The translations under genes and the position numbers were made by a program. The notes under the pieces are model-generated. The model was not told the origin of the DNA. It saw nothing but the letters and a program-made list of their open reading frames with translations, and ran no database searches. A stretch of 24,259 bases of DNA from an uncultured Clostridia bacterium (GTDB taxonomy: Bacteria > Bacillota > Clostridia > TANB77 > CAG-508), in NCBI GenBank assembly GCA_948777935.1, contig CAQDYY010000013.1, positions 1 through 24,259 of the forward strand. The letters are read 5' to 3'. Positions 5,629-12,659 of this stretch are shown in pieces (the stretch's first letter is position 1; each line of letters opens with the position of its first letter).

Positions 5629-7188
5629 ATGAAAAATCAAAATAATACTATAAAGACCTACCCTATACATGTAGGGGCACCGTTTGCTGGGAATACCCGT
5701 GAGACAGGCACCACTGTGCCCAATAAAAGAAAATTTACCCAAAACGGTATTACTCTAATTGCTCTTGTAATCACAATAATCATTTTATTAATTTTAGCAG
5801 GAATAGTACTAAACCTAACACTAGGAGAACATGGAATATTAAAAAGAGCAAGCAAAGCAGGAGAACAATATAAGATAAGTGAAATATTAGAAAAGCTAGA
5901 ACTAGAAAAAGTAGATCTATATGCAAGAAAAAATGGAGAAGTACCAAGTTTACAAGAATATATAAATCACTTAATAAATAAAGGAATAATAACAAGTGCA
6001 GATGTAACAGATATAGATGATAATAATAAAAACATAGTAGTAGAAGGGCATTTATTTTTGGTAGAAAAAGAAGCTAGTGGAAATATAAAAATAACATACC
6101 AAGGAAAGCCAGATAATACACCAAGAATAGCAAATTTGCAGGTAACAGGAACAACAATAGATAGTATAAGTGTAAAGGTAGTAGCATCAAATGCAGATGG
6201 AGCAAGCTATAAATATAGTATAAAAAATATAACTTTAGGAGAAACAGAATTTACAGAAGTAACAACATTAAATACAAACGAATATACATTTACCGGGTTA
6301 ACAATAAATAATGAATATATAATACAAGTAGAGCTAATAACAGAAGAAGTAGTAGACACAAAAGAAACAGAAGCAATAAAACTGGAAGCTCCACCGCCAC
6401 CTCCACCAACAGCAGGAGTAGGAGCAGATGTGCACGAAGCACATGAAATACCATATACATGGGAAGAATTAAATGAACTTGCAAAAGTAATATCAAATAA
6501 TTATGGAGAAGAAGAAGGACAAATAAACAACGATACAGCAGAAGTAAATGTAAGTATAAATGGAAAAGCAGATACCTTAGGAATAGGAGACTGGACAACA
6601 GTAAATGGGTATCAAGTACGAATATTAGGCTTTAACCATGATGAATTAACAGATAAAACTGTATATGGAGGAACAAACACTTATGCAGGAATAAGCTTTG
6701 AGTTCATTAATTCATTGTTTAGTAAAATCATATATGGCAGTTATACTGAAGATGGATGGGGTACTTCTACATTGAGAAATACATTAAATAATACAAAGAT
6801 TGAGGAATTAGAAAATAAAGAATATGTAAAGAAAGTAAATAAGCAATATATTGCAAAGTATAAGGATGCTAGTAGTGTTACTACTGCTCAAGACAAGCTG
6901 TGGCTATTGTCATTTGCGGAAATTTTCTTTTGTTTGGATGAAGGTGCAATAGACTCAGGAGTAGTAGCAAAAGATGGTGTTCAATACAAATTATATAAAA
7001 ATATTGGAGCTTCACCTTCTATAGCGAATTTGAAACTAATTAAATCAGGAGAAATGGATAGTTGTTGGTGGCTAAGAACCCTTCACACTAAGTACAAGGG
7101 GGCATATTGTTTAATTACTGGTTCGGGTATACTAGGATATAATGGGTGTAATGTAAAATATAATGTTATACCAGGTTTTGCTATATAG
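5629..7188 (+). CDS. Prepilin-like surface protein with Fn3-like and DUF6273-like domains
   Basis: This 519-residue protein has a type IV prepilin-like segment, NGITLIALVITIIILLILAG (about residues 39-58), whose Gly40 fits prepilin peptidase cleavage. A helix rich in Glu and Lys follows. A fibronectin-III-like domain spans about 165-250 (PRIANLQVTG ... YTFTGLTINNEYIIQVE), and a run of prolines (PPPPPP) links to the C-terminal half. The last 200 residues resemble DUF6273: NGYQVRILGFNHDEL, STLRNTLNN, LWLLSFAEIFF, and CWWLRT before a tail ending PGFAI. It is probably an exported, possibly pseudopilus-like surface protein, but its function is unknown. The leader is unusually long, because residues 15-31 are encoded by a dispersed 51-base repeat. 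Translation starts at the ATG after AGGAGGAAAC (5611-5620). All four CGG trinucleotides here are out of frame, and the frame is intact. Confidence 0.8.
   Translation: MKNQNNTIKTYPIHVGAPFAGNTRETGTTVPNKRKFTQNGITLIALVITIIILLILAGIVLNLTLGEHGILKRASKAGEQYKISEILEKLELEKVDLYARKNGEVPSLQEYINHLINKGIITSADVTDIDDNNKNIVVEGHLFLVEKEASGNIKITYQGKPDNTPRIANLQVTGTTIDSISVKVVASNADGASYKYSIKNITLGETEFTEVTTLNTNEYTFTGLTINNEYIIQVELITEEVVDTKETEAIKLEAPPPPPPTAGVGADVHEAHEIPYTWEELNELAKVISNNYGEEEGQINNDTAEVNVSINGKADTLGIGDWTTVNGYQVRILGFNHDELTDKTVYGGTNTYAGISFEFINSLFSKIIYGSYTEDGWGTSTLRNTLNNTKIEELENKEYVKKVNKQYIAKYKDASSVTTAQDKLWLLSFAEIFFCLDEGAIDSGVVAKDGVQYKLYKNIGASPSIANLKLIKSGEMDSCWWLRTLHTKYKGAYCLITGSGILGYNGCNVKYNVIPGFAI
5671..5721 (+). 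repeat. Dispersed GTAGGGGCAC...GTGCCC repeat, inside a gene
   Basis: A 51-base REP-like element also found at 10962-11012 and 24084-24134. Its GGGCAC and GTGCCC ends can pair. Here it occupies exactly 17 codons of the prepilin-like gene; the other copies are intergenic. Confidence 0.85.
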
Positions 7189-7211
7189 GGAAATAACAAA
7201 ATTATATAAAG

Positions 7212-7249
7212 AAAAATCTTTATTGTATAAACACGCAATAAAGGTTTTT
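7212..7249 (+). terminator. Terminator after the prepilin-like gene
   Basis: AAAAATCTTTATTG (7212-7225) pairs, with one G-U, with CAATAAAGGTTTTT (7236-7249), which ends in a T-run. Confidence 0.65.
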
Positions 7250-7277
7250 GCATTTGCGACTATTTGGTCAAAAAGTA

Positions 7278-7306
7278 TTGCTTTTTTTAAAAATAAATAA
7301 TAAAAT
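7278..7306 (+). promoter_or_regulatory. Candidate plsX promoter
   Basis: TTGCTT at 7278-7283 and TAAAAT at 7301-7306, 17 bases apart. Recognition is moderate. Confidence 0.45.
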
Positions 7307-7355
7307 GAATACACTATCAATATAAATGTAAAAGATAAACTTTGGAGGAAAAAGT

Positions 7356-8384
7356 ATGGTTATATTATTAGATGCAATGGGCGGAGATAATGCACCAGAT
7401 GCAACTATAAAAGGAGCAGTAAAAGCGATTAATGATATTAAAGCAGAAGTTATGCTAATTGGAAATAAAGATGTTATTAATAGCAAAATAAAAGAATTTT
7501 ACGGTAAAAGCGATATAAAAGAAATATCAGATAGATTAAGTATTTATCACACATTAGAAACAATTGAAATGTGTGATATTCCAACACAAGCAATAAAACA
7601 TAAAAAAGACTCTTCTATGGTAGTTGGATTTAATCTATTAAAAGAAGGAAAAGGCGATGTTTTTATATCTGCTGGAAATAGTGGAGCATTATTAACAGGA
7701 GCAACTCTTTTAGTAGGAAGAATTAAAGGAATAGATAGACCAGCACTTGCTGGAATACTTCCTGCATATAAAGGCAAATTAATGCTAATGGATTGTGGTT
7801 CTAATACAAATTGTAAACCAATAAATCTTTTACAATTTGCACAAATGGCTACAATATACAATAGAAATACATTTGGAATTGAACATCCAACAGTAGGGCT
7901 TTTAAATATAGGTACAGAAGAAACAAAAGGAAATGACTTAGTGAAAGAAAGCTATAAACTATTAAAAGAAAAAGCAGAAGAACTAAACTTAAACTTTGTA
8001 GGAAATGTAGAAGGAAGAGATGCTTTTTCAGGTAAATTAGATATATTAGTAGCAGATGGATATACAGGAAATGTATTTTTAAAAACAGTAGAAGGTGTTG
8101 GAAAATTAGTAAAAAGGACCTTAACAGAAAACATAAAGAAAAATATATTTACTAAGTTAGGAGCACTTCCTGCAATGGGTTCTATAAAAGGTCTTTCAAA
8201 AGCAATGGACTACAAAGAATATGGTGGAGCATTATTTTTAGGAGTAAAAAAGCCAGTAGTAAAAGCACATGGAAGTAGTGATGCAAAACTATTTGAGTTT
8301 ACTATAAAGCAAGCAGAAAAGTTTGTAGAAAATAAAGCAGTAGATAAAATGATAGAACATTTTGAAAAAAAAGAAAATTTATAA
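7356..8384 (+). CDS. plsX: Phosphate acyltransferase PlsX
   Basis: A 342-residue peripheral enzyme that converts acyl-ACP and phosphate to acyl-phosphate, the donor for PlsY in phospholipid synthesis. The sequence begins VILLDAMGGDNAPDATIKGA, the PlsX signature, and contains VGFNLLKEGKGDVFISAGNSGALL, LMDCGSNTNCKP, LLNIGTEETKGNDL and VADGYTGNVFLKTVEG. The length is normal. TGGAGGAAAAAGT precedes the ATG. acpP lies immediately downstream with its own promoter, a common Firmicute pairing. Both CGG trinucleotides in the gene are out of frame. Confidence 0.95.
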   Translation: MVILLDAMGGDNAPDATIKGAVKAINDIKAEVMLIGNKDVINSKIKEFYGKSDIKEISDRLSIYHTLETIEMCDIPTQAIKHKKDSSMVVGFNLLKEGKGDVFISAGNSGALLTGATLLVGRIKGIDRPALAGILPAYKGKLMLMDCGSNTNCKPINLLQFAQMATIYNRNTFGIEHPTVGLLNIGTEETKGNDLVKESYKLLKEKAEELNLNFVGNVEGRDAFSGKLDILVADGYTGNVFLKTVEGVGKLVKRTLTENIKKNIFTKLGALPAMGSIKGLSKAMDYKEYGGALFLGVKKPVVKAHGSSDAKLFEFTIKQAEKFVENKAVDKMIEHFEKKENL

Positions 8385-8390
8385 AAAGTA

Positions 8391-8419
8391 TTGACATTTA
8401 TAAAAACATATATTATTGT
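8391..8419 (+). promoter_or_regulatory. Promoter of acpP
   Basis: TTGACA at 8391-8396 and TATTGT at 8414-8419 with a 17-base spacer, starting seven bases after the plsX stop. Confidence 0.55.
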
Positions 8420-8468
8420 GTATGTGATAAATCTTTATACAAAATTGGGAGGAGGTGAACTTTTAAAG

Positions 8469-8708
8469 ATGAGTTCAGAAGAAATTTTTGATAAAGTAAA
8501 AGAAATTATAGTAGAACAATTAGGTGTAGCTGAAAACACAGTTACAATGGAAGCTTCATTTATAGATGATTTAGGTGCAGATTCACTTGATATAGTTGAA
8601 TTAATTATGGCATTAGAAGAAGAATTCGATTTAGAAATTCCAGATGGTGATGCAGAAAAAATCGTTTCTGTAAGTGATGTTGTTGACTACATAAAAGAAA
8701 ATGTATAG
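8469..8708 (+). CDS. acpP: Acyl carrier protein
   Basis: A 79-residue acidic carrier for fatty acid synthesis. The phosphopantetheine attachment motif LGADSLDIVELIMALEEEF is clear, with the serine at about residue 37. I chose the ATG at 8469 because GGGAGGAGGTGA lies just upstream at 8446-8457 and the product then matches normal ACP length and the typical MSSEEIFDKVKEII opening. The longer open frame back to 8391 overlaps the promoter and is not used. A terminator overlaps the stop codon. Confidence 0.95.
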   Translation: MSSEEIFDKVKEIIVEQLGVAENTVTMEASFIDDLGADSLDIVELIMALEEEFDLEIPDGDAEKIVSVSDVVDYIKENV

Positions 8709-8738
8709 AAAAAGAAGGGTTAAACCTTTCTTTTTTCT
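8707..8738 (+). terminator. acpP terminator
   Basis: AGAAAAAGAAGG (8707-8718) pairs with CCTTTCTTTTTTCT (8725-8738), with a GTTAAA loop and a built-in T-run. Confidence 0.75.
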
Positions 8739-8788
8739 ATACTGTTGGAATTTTCACCCAGTGGGTGAAAAGCTCCTTACAGTATAGA
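8737..8788. repeat. Nested hairpin after acpP
   Basis: An outer stem CTATACTGT/ACAGTATAG (8737-8745 with 8779-8787) encloses a nearly perfect palindrome TTTTCACCC-AGT-GGGTGAAAA (8751-8771). It overlaps the tail of the terminator. A second small hairpin, GCGGT/ACCGC, follows at 8813-8825. Function unknown; it is too symmetrical to assign a strand. Confidence 0.6.
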
Positions 8789-8862
8789 TATGGGAATTGC
8801 TAGAATTACTAAGCGGTTTCTACCGCATAGAAATTCTTAAATTCGTTTTTTATGTATTGTAT

Positions 8863-8868
8863 TATAAT
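8863..8868 (+). promoter_or_regulatory. Possible -10 box upstream of rnc
   Basis: TATAAT in a TATTGTATTATAAT context, without a convincing -35 box. If used, the rnc transcript would begin near 8875 and include the long hairpin at 8901-9045. Confidence 0.35.
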
Positions 8869-8900
8869 AGACAATATAGAAAAGTTAAAAATTAACTTTT

Positions 8901-9045
8901 CATAGGTAATAGTATATAAATATTGAAAAAGAATCTCGGAGCCATAGGTGGGGACCAATAGGAACCGTCAAAATGCGTAAGCATTTTGTACAGTTCCATT
9001 GGGGAATGGCGACGGTTTTTCAATATTTATATACTATTACCTATG
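8901..9045. repeat. 30-bp perfect inverted repeat with structured interior, in the rnc leader
   Basis: The strands 8901-8930 and 9016-9045 are perfectly complementary over 30 bp. The 85-base interior is richer in G and C than its surroundings and contains a hairpin, AAAATGC-GTAA-GCATTTT (8971-8988), and smaller pairings such as GGAAC/GTTCC. It could be a MITE-like element or a leader RNA. It ends 35 bases before the rnc start, so the rnc mRNA would carry a long double-stranded stem. Confidence 0.75.
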
Positions 9046-9080
9046 AAGTAAAGATAAATTATAATAAGGAGGTGAGGAAG

Positions 9081-9754
9081 ATGGGATTAGAAAAATTTGA
9101 AAAAACAATAGGGTATTCATTTAAAAACAATGAATTATTAAAAAATGCACTTACACATACTTCATATGCAAATGAAAGAGGAATAGTAAGTAATGAAAAA
9201 CTAGAATTTCTAGGAGATGCTATTTTAGAATTTGTAACAAGTGAATATCTGTATGAAAACTATAAACACCTAAAAGAAGGAGAAATGACTAAAGTTAGAG
9301 CAAGCGTTGTATGTGAAGAAAGTCTATATAAAATAGCTATGAAGCTTAATTTTAGTGATTTCTTATATCTAGGAAAAAGTGAAAGAGCAAATCGGTGGCA
9401 ATAAAAGACCAGCAATTTTAGCAGATAGTGTAGAAGCAGTTATTGCAGCAATGTATTTAGATGGTGGGCTAGAACCAGTAAAACAATTCATTTTAAACAA
9501 TTTGAAAGAATCTATTGAACTTGCAAGTAAAAATGTAGGTCTAAAAGATTACAAAACAGTGTTACAAGAGAAATTACAAATACATGGAGACGTGAACATC
9601 GAATATAAAATAATAGGAGAAACTGGTCCAGACCATGATAAACACTTTATAGCACAAGTAAAATATAATGGAAAAGTATTAGCTAACCGGAGAAGGACAT
9701 TCAAAAAAGAATGCTGAAATGGAAGCTGCAAAAGTTGCATTAGAGAAATTATAA
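9081..9754 (+). CDS. rnc: Ribonuclease III, read with two +1 shifts at CGG
   Basis: The 223-residue double-strand-specific endoribonuclease is rebuilt by two shifts. The signature NEKLEFLGDAILEFV and the start of the nuclease domain precede the first CGG (9393). Reading CGGT as glycine gives ERANGGNKRPAILADSVEAV, which carries the second acidic catalytic region. The dsRNA-binding domain runs from DYKTVLQEKLQIHGD to the C-terminus. The second CGG (9688) restores VLANGEGHSKKNAEMEAA, the conserved end of that domain. Without the shifts the protein would stop three codons after site 1, lacking catalytic residues. The ATG at 9081 follows AGGAGGTGAGG; an upstream open extension overlaps the hairpin and is rejected. 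The restored length is typical, and the radical SAM gene follows, as is common in Firmicutes. Confidence 0.9.
9393..9396 (+). other. CGGT +1 frameshift site 2 (rnc)
   Basis: In-frame CGG, codon 105, followed by T. The preceding codon is AAT. The zero frame ends after three codons (Arg-Trp-Gln-stop). Confidence 0.88.
9688..9691 (+). other. CGGA +1 frameshift site 3 (rnc)
   Basis: In frame after the first shift. The preceding codon is AAC. Reading CGGA as glycine restores GEGHSKKNAE of the dsRNA-binding domain. Confidence 0.88.
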
Positions 9755-9826
9755 ATAAAGAAGTAGAGAACTAAAAGCTTAGTAAGCAAAACATAATAGA
9801 ATAAAAAGTTTTTAAAGGAGGATGAC

Positions 9827-10903
9827 ATGAAAAAACAAAAACAATATATTATTCCAATATTTGTACCACATTTAGGATGCCCAAATGATTGCATATTTTG
9901 TAACCAAAAATCAATCAGTGGAGCTGGAAAACAAGTAACAAAAGATGAAGTAAAAAAGATAGTAGACGAATATCTATCAAGTTTTAAAGAAGAAAACGCT
10001 ATAAAAGAAATTGCCTTTTTTGGGGGAAGTTTTACAGGAATAGATGTAAGTGTTCAAGAAGAACTACTAAGTGCTGCATATGAATATGTACAAAACGGAC
10101 AAATTGACAGTATTAGAATATCAACAAGACCAGATTACATAGATAAAGATATACTAAAAAGATTAAAAAAATATAAAGTAAAAACTATTGAATTAGGTGT
10201 ACAATCTACAAATGATTATATACTAAAAAGAGCAGAAAGAGGGCATACTTTTAATGATGTAAAAAAAGCTTCAAAATTAATAAGATTTCATGGCTTCAAA
10301 CTAGGACATCAAATGATGGTAGGGCTTCCAGAAAGCACAAAACTAGATGAGTTAAATACAGCAAAAGACCTAATAAAACTAAAACCAAAAATGGTAAGAA
10401 TTTATCCAGTTTTAGTAATTAAAAATACAAAACTACAAAAAGAATATGAAGAAGGTTCATATGAGCCAATAACAATAAACCAAGCAGTAGAAAGATGTAA
10501 AGACTTAGTATATTTATTTAATAAAAGTAAGGTAGAAGTAATAAGGATAGGGCTTCAAAATACAGATATCATATCTGAGCCAAATAGTAATATGAGTGAT
10601 GTTGTAGCAGGACCATTCCATCCAGCATTTGGACAACTTGTAGAAGATAGCATTTGGTATGATAGTATTGTAGATAAAATAAAAAAAGTAAATGTAAAAG
10701 TAAAAAAAGTAGAAGTAAGAGTAAACCCACAAGATGAAAACAGTGTAATTGGACACAAAAGAGAAAACATAAATAAATTAAAAGAACTATATGAAGTAGA
10801 AGTAAAAGTAACAAAAGATGAAAATATAAAAATAGGAAAATCAGAAATAACAATATTAGAAACATTTACAGATTTTAAAGAAGACGAAAAAATAACAAAA
10901 TAA
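9827..10903 (+). CDS. Radical SAM protein, Elp3-like
   Basis: A 358-residue radical S-adenosylmethionine enzyme. The N-terminal HLGCPNDCIFCNQ gives the CxxxCxxC that binds the 4Fe-4S cluster (about residues 18-26). AFFGGSFTGID is the usual GG(S/T)FT-type glycine motif, and IRISTRPDYID and ELGVQSTNDYILKRAERGHT are typical of the Elp3/YhcC-like group. There is no acetyltransferase domain of full Elp3, and the C-terminal 100 residues are lysine-rich. Family members modify tRNA or are uncharacterised, so the substrate is not assigned. It starts after AAAGGAGGATGAC, 72 bases after rnc, and probably shares its transcript. The single CGG in the gene is out of frame and harmless. Confidence 0.85.
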   Translation: MKKQKQYIIPIFVPHLGCPNDCIFCNQKSISGAGKQVTKDEVKKIVDEYLSSFKEENAIKEIAFFGGSFTGIDVSVQEELLSAAYEYVQNGQIDSIRISTRPDYIDKDILKRLKKYKVKTIELGVQSTNDYILKRAERGHTFNDVKKASKLIRFHGFKLGHQMMVGLPESTKLDELNTAKDLIKLKPKMVRIYPVLVIKNTKLQKEYEEGSYEPITINQAVERCKDLVYLFNKSKVEVIRIGLQNTDIISEPNSNMSDVVAGPFHPAFGQLVEDSIWYDSIVDKIKKVNVKVKKVEVRVNPQDENSVIGHKRENINKLKELYEVEVKVTKDENIKIGKSEITILETFTDFKEDEKITK

Positions 10904-10914
10904 AGAAAAGTATA

Positions 10915-10957
10915 AAAACACCTATATTTGTAAACAATACAAATATAGGTGTTTTTT
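10915..10957 (+). terminator. Terminator after the radical SAM gene
   Basis: A 17-bp inverted repeat with core ACACCTATATTTGT (10915-10931 with 10939-10955) ending in a six-T run. Confidence 0.85.
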
Positions 10958-10961
10958 GATT

Positions 10962-11012
10962 GTAGGGGCATCGTTTGTGGGAATACCCATAAGACATGAC
11001 ACCACTGTGCCC
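10962..11012. repeat. Dispersed GTAGGGGCA...GTGCCC repeat
   Basis: Intergenic copy of the 51-base element seen at 5671-5721 and 24084-24134, placed between the terminator and the YitT-like gene. Confidence 0.85.
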
Positions 11013-11034
11013 TTTATTTTTTTAAGGAGAAAAT

Positions 11035-11905
11035 ATGGAATTAAAAAAGAAAAGAACAATATTAAGAATAAGAAAATATCTTTTTCAGAGCTTACAAATT
11101 ATAATAGGAACATTTTTAATGGCAGTAGCAGTATCATTATTTTTACTTCCAAACCAATTATCATCTGGAGGATTTACAGGTATTGCTACAATATTATATT
11201 ACTTACTTAAATTACCAATGGGAATTAGCATTATTGCACTTAATATACCAATATTTATATTATCATTCATAAAAAAAGGAAAAAGTTTTGTTATAAAAGG
11301 AGCAATGGGAACAGTATTTTTATCTATATTTATAGATTTATTAGACAAATATCCTGTACTAACTACAGATAGATTTTTAGCATGTATTTATGGTGGTATA
11401 ATTATGGGACTTCGGAACATCAGTAATACTAAAAGCCAATGCGTCAACTGGCGGAAGTGATATGCTTGCATATGTAATAAGAGAATACAAACCAAATTAC
11501 AGAACAGGAAATCTAATTGTTATGATAGATGTGGTAATAATCACACTAAATGCAATATTCTTTAAAAAGATAGAAGTAGGACTATATTCAGCAATTACAA
11601 TTTATTTAATGGGAAAAATAATAGATATTGTATTTGAAGGAATTAACTTTACAAAACTAATTTATATAGTATCAGATAAATATTTAGATATATCAAAAGA
11701 AATTATGGAAGAAATAGAAAGAGGAATTACAGGGCTATATGCAAAAGGAATGTATACAGATGAAGAAAAAATGATGCTATTTTGCGTTGCATCTAGAAAC
11801 CAAGCAATGAGAATAAAACAAATAAGTAAAAAAATAGATCCACATTCTTTTGTAATAATTTCAAATGCAAGAGAAGCATATGGACTAGGATTTAAAAGAG
11901 AATAA
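11035..11905 (+). CDS. YitT-like membrane protein (DUF161 + DUF2179), read with a +1 shift at CGG
   Basis: The 289-residue product is an integral membrane protein. Hydrophobic helices fill about residues 15-200, including GTFLMAVAVSLFLLPNQLSS and GGFTGIATILYYL, which match the YitT family. The C-terminal domain (GITGLYAKGMYTDEEKMMLF ... SFVIISNAREAYGLGFK) is DUF2179. The frame breaks at CGG 11413. Skipping the C gives GLGTSVILKANASTGGSDML, the second conserved repeat of this family, which mirrors GGFTG earlier. The zero frame would end 15 codons later, losing half the protein. The ATG at 11035 follows AAGGAGAAAAT. YitT proteins are of unknown function. Confidence 0.87.
11413..11416 (+). other. 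CGGA +1 frameshift site 4 (YitT-like)
   Basis: In-frame CGG, codon 127, followed by A. The preceding codon is CTT. Reading it as glycine restores GLGTSVILKANASTGG. Confidence 0.87.
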
Positions 11906-11919
11906 AATTTAAAAATATA

Positions 11920-11948
11920 TTGACAATGTAAATAAAATTTGTTACAAT
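11920..11948 (+). promoter_or_regulatory. Promoter of the RelB-like gene
   Basis: TTGACA at 11920-11925, a 17-base spacer and TACAAT at 11943-11948. Confidence 0.75.
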
Positions 11949-11981
11949 GCATATAATATACAAAGAAAGGAAGTATGCTTT

Positions 11982-12245
11982 ATGGCACAAACAAATGTCA
12001 ATATACGAATGGACGAAGAATTAAAAAAGCAATTTGATAAGTTTTGCTCAGATATAGGTATGACAATGACAACGGCAATTTGTGTGTTTGCAAAAAAAGC
12101 TGTAAAAGAACAAAAAATACCATTTGAAATAACAGCTGATCCTTTTTATAGCACTGCCAATATAAAAAGATTAGAAAAAGCAATATCTGATTTAGATAAT
12201 GGAAAAGGTTCAAAACATGAACTAATTGAGGTAAAAGATGAATAA
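11982..12245 (+). CDS. RelB/DinJ-family antitoxin, apparently solitary
   Basis: An 87-residue protein with a ribbon-helix-helix N-terminus: TNVNIRMDEELKKQFDKFCSDIGM and TMTTAICVFAKKAV, the pattern of RelB/DinJ antitoxins. The C-terminal half (IPFEITADPFYSTANIKRLEKAI) would normally wrap the partner toxin. Such antitoxins bind DNA as dimers and repress their own promoter. It has its own consensus promoter and an AAAGGAAG ribosome binding site. No complete toxin gene follows, only a 13-codon open frame overlapping its end (12238-12279). The one CGG is out of frame. Confidence 0.85.
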   Translation: MAQTNVNIRMDEELKKQFDKFCSDIGMTMTTAICVFAKKAVKEQKIPFEITADPFYSTANIKRLEKAISDLDNGKGSKHELIEVKDE

Positions 12246-12279
12246 AAATCTTAAAATCATTTTTTCAAAAGTATATTAA
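12238..12279 (+). pseudogene. Possible remnant of a RelE-type toxin start
   Basis: An ATG overlaps the antitoxin stop by eight bases, the usual coupling in toxin-antitoxin operons. It encodes MNKNLKIIFSKVY before TAA. Short ...KIIFSK starts are common in RelE-superfamily toxins. The following sequence has no continuation that I can recognise. The assignment is weak. Confidence 0.35.
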
Positions 12280-12367
12280 ATCAATTTTTTTTAAAATTCT
12301 AAAAATATTCAAAAAAGAAAAATTAAATACAATTATAGGATAATGCTATTTAAGTAATATATTATTA

Positions 12368-12412
12368 GAACCCCCAGTCCACTTCGTGGACAGCCCCCTT
12401 AAATAAAGGGGC
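12368..12412 (-). repeat. REP-like element (GGGGGTTC family), minus orientation
   Basis: On the minus strand it reads GGCCCCTTTATTTAAGGGGG, then a hairpin GTCCAC-GAA-GTGGAC, then GGGGGTTC. It is paired with an opposite copy at 12463-12516 and is related to 22120-22216. The rest of the 12280-12659 gap is AT-rich with nothing else recognised. Confidence 0.75.
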
Positions 12413-12462
12413 CATTACTCTGCAATATTTAGACTAGTATAGTTATTTTGAAGAGTAGAGAA

Positions 12463-12516
12463 AAGCCTCCTTTACTTAAGGGAGGTGTCAAGGCGTAGCC
12501 TTGACGGAGGGTTCTT
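12463..12516 (+). repeat. REP-like element (GGAGGGTTC family), plus orientation
   Basis: GCCTCCTTTACTTAAGGGAGG forms one hairpin and GTCAAGGC-GTA-GCCTTGAC a second; GGAGGGTTC ends the unit. It faces the copy at 12368-12412. Confidence 0.78.
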
Positions 12517-12659
12517 ATAGAATTTTTAACATAATGGAGTTTTAAATACCATTATTTAGTAACAAAAATACATAGTAAATAACAATATTAAGATTGATAT
12601 GTTATTATAATTATGCTAAAATTAATATGTAAAAATTAAATAAAGGAATGAAAATTAAA

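Noticed and set aside
8391..8468. N-terminal extension of AcpP
   Set aside because: It overlaps the promoter, and the strong AGGAGGTGA site lies just before the ATG at 8469.
8973..9080. N-terminal extension of RNase III
   Set aside because: It runs through the inverted repeat and lacks family similarity. AGGAGGTGAGG sets the start at 9081.
12368..12516. CRISPR array or attachment site
   Set aside because: There are only two inverted units with no regular spacers. The hairpins fit REP-like repeats.
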